A stretch of 64,000 bases of DNA from NCBI GenBank assembly GCA_025642065.1, contig JAODUP010001175.1, forward strand, positions 31,740 to 95,739. Reading direction: 5' to 3'. Source of the DNA: Paralvinella palmiformis. Lineage: Eukaryota > Annelida > Polychaeta > Terebellida > Alvinellidae. The notes beneath the pieces were generated by a model. That model had not been told where the DNA came from, did not search any database, and worked only from the letters and a program-made list of their open reading frames with translations. Both the position numbers and the translations under genes were made by a program. This document shows positions 58,077-64,000 of this stretch, piece by piece. Numbering within the stretch: position 1 is the stretch's first letter; the number at the start of each line of letters is the position of its first letter.

Positions 58077-58999
58077 TGAGCTTACCTGAATTATGACACA
58101 TCATAATACGCCACTGTCCCTTGTGTCTTCGCCTATATTACACATTCATATTGGCGGCCATTTGCTGGCAGTATGGACATCCATCAGCCGTGATGTAAAC
58201 AAATATCATGGCATCCCGTTCTGGGTTGGCAGGAATTCCGTACGACATCATACACGCCTATATAACCGAGAAGGCGCCGCCATGTTGTAAATCCGGATCA
58301 ACGGTGCCCCGTATCCATGCAAAAAGGATAATGATTATCTCTCGTATATCCTGCGTCTTGCGATCGCTCACAAGTGGCGTAACACATCTGGAACACGGTT
58401 AAAGGCCCGGCTGCTTCTAAACCGCTATATCCGATCGCAGCTGTATCCCTATGACAAACCGTTGCACAGCTGGACAGTACAACAGTATATTGGTTACAGT
58501 ATCGGCATTTACATTAGTGGCTGCCAACCACCACAGTATAGTGGCTGTATGTTTATATTGGCGCTGTTGTCTTTTGAAATAGGTCCGTATTTAGAACGAT
58601 GAGTCATCATCTTGACTGACTAATGTTCCCGGGTCGGGAGCGGGGTGAGGTATGCGTGTGTGTGTGTATGTGTGTGTGTGTGTGTGCCTCCCTAATACGT
58701 CACAGGAGGGGACTTGACCTTGACTGTGACAAGCCGAGATGGGAAGGGAAAGGGTAATTTACGATGGCTGATCAAGGTAACAGTATTACATCGGGCAAGG
58801 GAATGGGCTCGTATAGTAGGGACACTTTCGGGGTTCTCTAACAGTCTGGGACGCCATTTAAAACTTACTTATAGAAAATCACGGGTATCATACCAAACAA
58901 ACGCCGCATGTTAGCATCATACAATCAACTTATTACTCCTTGATATCGATTAGATCCGGAGAATAATAATGTTGATTTTTTTTATTTATTGGTTCTAGA

Positions 59000-59060
59000 A
59001 AAATAAGTGGCCTAATTTTTGCCGATACGTCGATAAACACCATACTCACTCACTCATAAT
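59000..59060 (+). repeat. Interspersed repeat tail (family T), copy 3
   Basis: GTGGCCTAATTTTTGCCGAT, ACGTCGATAAACACC and an ACTC run. Confidence 0.6.
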
Positions 59061-59074
59061 ACACCCTATTTGTG

Positions 59075-59079
<5 letters not shown>

Positions 59080-59152
<73 letters not shown>

Positions 59153-59159
59153 CTCTCTC

Positions 59160-59200
<41 letters not shown>

Positions 59201-59202
59201 AG
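59080..59202. repeat. (CT)n(ATCT)n(CT)n(AT)n compound microsatellite
   Basis: Four blocks in series over about 120 bases, directly downstream of a family T tail. Confidence 0.9.
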
Positions 59203-59681
59203 ACCCATATTTTGTGCAACCTGACATTAATTATCATTGAACGCACAACCTCCCACTTTTTTCTCCACTGATCAAATACAATATTCTCTCAATCTGTCAT
59301 CTCTTCAAATGAGTCAGTTCAATCAGTGCTTGATAAATATAGTTTTTACTCTAGTTTACGAGAACCTAGTCATTTGTTTACTGTTTCGTGACCACCTAAA
59401 ACTATTTAGCAGACACGAGTAACACCGGGATTCGATACAACAAGCTGGAGGCTCGAACTGCTACCCACTACCAGCTACACCACGGCAGAGCTCCTGTTAT
59501 CGGAGAATAAGAACTTCCTATTTATCGGAGTAAGGCACGAGATTTGGATCTTCAATTGCATATTTCATAGTTTATTTGTGTTATATTTGTTGTATAGATA
59601 CTTCTAAATGTCTATGGTTACTGGCTAAGTCATTGTATTCATTAAGTTATGAGCATTAATCTTACGGAACAAAACAATAGT

Positions 59682-59724
<43 letters not shown>

Positions 59725-60356
59725 CGATGCTAATCGCGTATCCAATGAATATGTTAATTATCATTTGCTAGTATGTATATATTTAAAATCTGTCACTAAT
59801 ATAAATGTCTAAGGCCATCTAAACATATACGGTTAAGTCGTTTTAATATTCTCACCTGTTGAGATATGAACAATAACCACCCCAAATCTCGCCATCATAT
59901 CGCGTGCACGTTTTAAAGAATATATAATTTATCAATGCGCAATCATTAAAAACGAATGTAGTCTGTACTTTTGACAGAATATTGCTAATTGTGGACGACA
60001 GCCACCTACAGTGTTTTTGTATAACTTCTGATCAGAATTTAACCCGATAATTTGAAATAATATGTCAGTCTACTGTGATTGAATCTTCGAATTCGTCTAC
60101 CTTTTCTATCTGTTGCGAAACTATTCACATAATTTGATTTCCGGTCAAGGAACTGCCACTTTGGAAATATACTTTACAGAATACTACTCTCGAATGTGTT
60201 CGTAATATAGAGAATGCGACTGGCCTATCTCACATCTTTTGATCGAGGCCGACTATTCAGATGTGGAAAGCGCCACCTGTAGTCATGAATAACGGGAATA
60301 ACGGGAAAAAGATGGCGCTACTTCTGCGCCGTTCACGCCATCGCGGCTGATTGTGA

Positions 60357-60364
60357 TGACGTCA
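60357..60364. promoter_or_regulatory. CRE palindrome TGACGTCA
   Basis: Lies in a CG-richer patch (CGCGGCTGATTGTGATGACG). On the minus strand a 73-codon frame ending HRL lies immediately upstream (60362-60583); neither it nor a transcript start is proven. Confidence 0.35.
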
Positions 60365-61295
60365 GAGCCGATGTTTCTCCTTCCTCTTCGGGGAAGATTT
60401 CATGTTTTCTGACCCAATCGCTTCCAGCATCATCACCATGGATCTCCCTTTGTTGGCCATATTTATCTTGTCTATTAACAATCCATCGCGGTGCTTGGTG
60501 GGATGGCCTGTACAGATAATGAATTCGAAGAAAGACAAAATCACATGATATGACGTGAAAATTGATTTGTGCAAAATTTCCAATCTTCAGTAGTCAAGTA
60601 CGGTACCTTTCAATATATAGTACCACAAAACACAGAATTGCGGAAATGAAAGCCAGCACCGAAATAATTATGTATAAAATAGCTTCTGAAATAAATAAAA
60701 AAACACTTGGATAAATAATTAAATCGTTACACTCCCAGAGCATCAACATATCTAAATATTCTTCGAGACCTACCTCAATAAATCTAAATACAAATATGTG
60801 TATATGTGCGTGTGTGCACTTGTTGCCAATTCGACAAACGTATTATTTTCTTAAATTGAATGTTAAAATTAATCATGTTATTGTCAGTCCTATTTAATCT
60901 GATCAATCCAATCCAATAAACGAAAATGTTTACTTACGTTATTTCAATTACTAAACAAGTTATATTTAACTCGTAGCCTATACGAGATGATTTTGTTCGA
61001 TATCCGGTCTATCATAACGGTGTCGTGCACGGTAATGGTTTAACCGAAACGACTTACAGTACGGGCATACAATAATCCGTTATGATCAGTTTTTTTATTT
61101 TGCAGACTTTGGTCGTCTGTGCTGTTGTTATTTGTGAAAGAAGAAGAAGAAAACACTTCATCTGACCTGTCGTTAACACTTTTACTTCATGTGTGACCAC
61201 TGTGACGGCGGACATATTGGTAGCCTTCATTTCTTAAAATAGAGATAATTTAAATACGAGAATAAATCATTCTAGAACACACACACACGCACACC

Positions 61296-61335
<40 letters not shown>

Positions 61336-62434
61336 GAGGGGGGGGTGACAGAGACAAGGGCTAAATGATATAAACATGGTAACAGTAATTATCAGAATAA
61401 GATTTCTAATTAGCTGACTATGGATTGTCATGATCTATACATTATAATGTTTCGCAACCGGGATAATATATATTTCATGCTAAATTAAAATTATTCAAAT
61501 TACGACCATTAGGTTTATCTATTCATCATACTAAGTATATCTACCCATTGTGTCCACGATATTAATATTCCAATTCTAGTTTTAATTACTGTTGACCCAA
61601 ATACTGTCCAGACCGGAAATGAACTCCCCGATCACTTGTTTGTGTTCTGTTTTTGGGATAATTCTCTACTTCAAACTTGTGACAAAGCCATCCACTAAAC
61701 TTTCACGATGGCGAGTAACAATCACTTTTCGCGACTCTGACTAATATTTAAAAAAAAACAGGAAGATCATCACTGACGCACACAAGTCAAGATATCACCG
61801 CTTATCTCTTATCAGTTTGTTATACAAACTGATGTTTATAGGAGGGGGAGAGACATTAAAAAAAGTACACATCGTGATATAAGTAACTGTACAAGTTGGC
61901 ATGATTAAAATGTCCTATTTTCCGTCTGATATTAAAAAATTTCGACAGACACGGTTTCCGCCAGAGAATCGTTTCACTCTTGAGATGTGTCTGGTACCAG
62001 TTCTTTTTTTACCCGGTTATCTAATTATAAACACCGCTTCACTTTCAAGTCTGTACACTGCCCGGCGCGTTTTGACGAGCGGTGTAATTTTTCACCTATC
62101 CAGGCAAGTATTAGACCGGAACTCGGTGATATATTTGCGAATGCATCTATAGGAATTTCATTAGCATATTCGCACATATACCGTTGGGCACATTAAAATA
62201 AGAGCACACACACACACACACACATGTTACTTTACTGTGTACAGACAAGCTTGTAATCTGATTCGTTGACCCGACATTTTACCTTTTAATTTTTCACTTG
62301 GTTAAAAATGCATTATTTTCAAAAAAAATATACCCTCTTTTTACAACTATAAAGGATAAATTGTGACTAATCCTAAACAGAATTCTATATGTGTATGCAT
62401 TGACAAAATAAACATTAACTAAATAGTAATTATG

Positions 62435-62467
<33 letters not shown>

Positions 62468-63239
62468 TAATTAAATAATTAAATTGGAGACAAGCTTATA
62501 TATCAACAGCCAAGATTAATTTTACATAATCAACCTAGTAGCATATATTTAGCTATATTCATTAATATTAACCGTAGGTTAAAGAGGTCTCTTTATGGAC
62601 ACGAATTTAATTAATATTACTTCACAGAAATTGTCTACAATATAAATAAACCTCGGGGACTATAATTATAGGCATACTCCGGGCAAAAGAAGACACCACC
62701 CCCACAAAACAAAAAATGTAGAAACAACGTTATGATAAACAGCTGGAGACCATCATGACGAGAGAGACGTGGGACTCCTCACGAATGTTTACAGAAGGTA
62801 AACAAACATAATTGATGGGCCAGCAATAGGCCGGTATCGGAAAAATTATATTCCATTCAGATGTTTACGGCGTCAGACGGCCGTGACAAATATCAGTGAC
62901 GACATTAAAACGTAGTTAGTCGTCGAAATCAAAACGATCGAGTTGAGACAGACGGCTCGACAGCGGCCCGTCTTCGGCTAATAAACGGTAAATACACAAC
63001 ACACGTACTTATCGGTGTAGGCGCGCCAGTGCGTGTGTGTGTGTGGGGGGGGGGGGGGGTCATTTTTCACACGCCGATAAGAACGGTCCAGCTCTGAATG
63101 GAGACTCAGCGAATTTATATTCAGTGAAATAGATGTATTGCGTTACGCTAAGTCGATTTTGTGTGGACACACACACACACACATTTGAATGACTTACATT
63201 GTCTGGGTACGATTTATTGATACTCTTAGCCAGTGCCAT

Positions 63240-63270
<31 letters not shown>

Positions 63271-64000
63271 CTATTTATAGAGCTACCAGTGAAACACACG
63301 ATAACAATATTAACAAAGCCTTTACATATCACATAACTAGCGCGTGTCCTATCCAGTCGTATATCTATTATATAGCTGGCTGGCTGGCTGGCTCTATATG
63401 GGAAACCTAACATGGTCAACGTAGACTGGTAAACACAACATGGTAAACTTAACATATAATGAAGGGGGGTGGCCGGCTCGAGGTGTGCTGTCTCGGTTGA
63501 CCTAGGGTCAGCAAAGATAGGTTTGACAACAAGCTTACTTTTGATGACTCTATACGCACACACGCGCGCGCACACACACGCATACACATTGAAGATACCA
63601 TCGTATCATCAATCAACCACAACAGAATTTGTTTAACATTGCATGGAGACACATACACACACATCTTTCAGTGCGCGCATGTGACCACTGAAACAAAGTA
63701 CCACATACAAGAAACGCGAAACACCTTTAAATTTTTATTCGTGTGCTTGATGGGGGGGGGGTGTTTTTCAGAGTGCGACGCTAATAAACTGATAAATAAA
63801 CAGTTCTCAATCTGTTTTATCAACTGCCGTATCCCGGCCGGTTAAATCAAACACGGCAGTTCAATCAATCAGGTTTGTTAACAGTCTGAACATATCTTAC
63901 ACCATAAAGCCACTCCAATTCGTGTCTTCAATACTGCGTCAGTAAACAAAGTCACGCACACTCGGAGCTGCAATTTAAATCCAGGAGTTTACGAGGCCGT
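60365..64000. other. Right-hand flank, no supported gene
   Basis: Contains CA(TA) at 61278-61331, CA runs at 62200-62224 and 62437-62466, a GT run merging into a long G run at 63029-63060, a GA run at 63242-63271 and a GGCT run at about 63375-63393. The 175-codon minus frame at 63060-63587 is low-complexity read through these runs. Confidence 0.5.
63029..63060. repeat. (GT)n followed by a G run of about 16
   Basis: A long guanine tract can form G-quadruplex structure and is prone to sequencing-length error. Confidence 0.85.

Larger units (their letters stand above)
56560..60356. other. Upstream region, no supported gene
   Basis: Contains (AT)n at 57124-57151, GT/CG/GT runs at 58023-58076, a GT run at 58655-58686, a family T tail at about 59000-59060, CT and ATCT runs at 59080-59200, a tRNA-like fragment at about 59420-59495 and (AT)n at 59688-59722. 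Overlapping short frames at 58093-58402 (one starting MASRSGLAGIPYD) have no recognisable domain. Confidence 0.5.

Noticed and set aside
58093..58402. First exon of a plus-strand gene (frames starting MTHHNT and MASRSG)
   Set aside because: CG-richer sequence and a good Met context, but no donor in frame and no recognisable product.
63060..63587. 175-codon minus-strand open frame
   Set aside because: Its residues follow GA, CA and GT microsatellites (runs of Ser-Leu and Cys-Val), with no domain or splice signal.

Overview
The window is animal nuclear DNA: AT-rich, full of long (AT)n, (CA)n and (GA)n microsatellites and several tRNA-derived SINE families, with intron-containing genes. No bacterial, viral or organellar gene order is present. 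The SINE tails, which end in ACTC- or ATCC-type runs, and the general repeat style suggest a lophotrochozoan, probably a mollusc (gastropod-like). That placement is an inference, because no species-specific marker is readable.

Two real genes are readable and they converge. On the + strand, a complete five-exon RPL23 (uL14) gene runs from an NRF1-like site and a 5'TOP start at about 8.9 kb to a polyadenylation signal at about 19.36 kb. Its exons join without frame loss to a 140-residue protein. On the - strand, a DLGAP (GKAP/SAPAP) postsynaptic-scaffold homologue ends at 23.54 kb. Five downstream exons (23.5-32.4 kb) carry the GKAP domain and the family's basic C-terminal tail. A strong first-exon candidate lies at 56.4-56.5 kb and fits in phase, giving a 448-residue model with a 24-kb first intron. 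An alternative first exon at 34.9-35.1 kb fits the same phase.

The rest is repeat-rich. 0-0.7 kb: a decayed C2H2 zinc-finger gene split by a SINE with a clean 15-bp target duplication. 1.1-1.55 kb: a LINE 3' end. 3.04-5.43 kb: an element with about 170-bp terminal inverted repeats around a decayed, transposon-associated gene of unknown function. 9.9-10.5 kb, in RPL23 intron 2: remnants of a P2X7-ballast-like domain and a THAP zinc finger in opposite orientations. 24.85-25.13 kb: a MITE. Three copies of a GGAATTG-rich family (15.6, 29.4 and 49.3 kb), one still holding a piece that looks like hAT transposase. At least eleven copies of one tRNA-derived SINE and several copies of two or three others. 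The 32.4-56.4 kb stretch is essentially one repeat-filled intron with a few unexplained coding-like patches (40.7-41.1 and 43.7-44.1 kb).

The most interesting points are: a DLGAP protein that stops just before the place where its relatives carry the Shank-binding tail; an excess of perfect TGACGTCA (CRE) sites around the candidate DLGAP promoters; the inverted-repeat element with its orphan protein; and a 79-bp local duplicate planted between two AT microsatellites.
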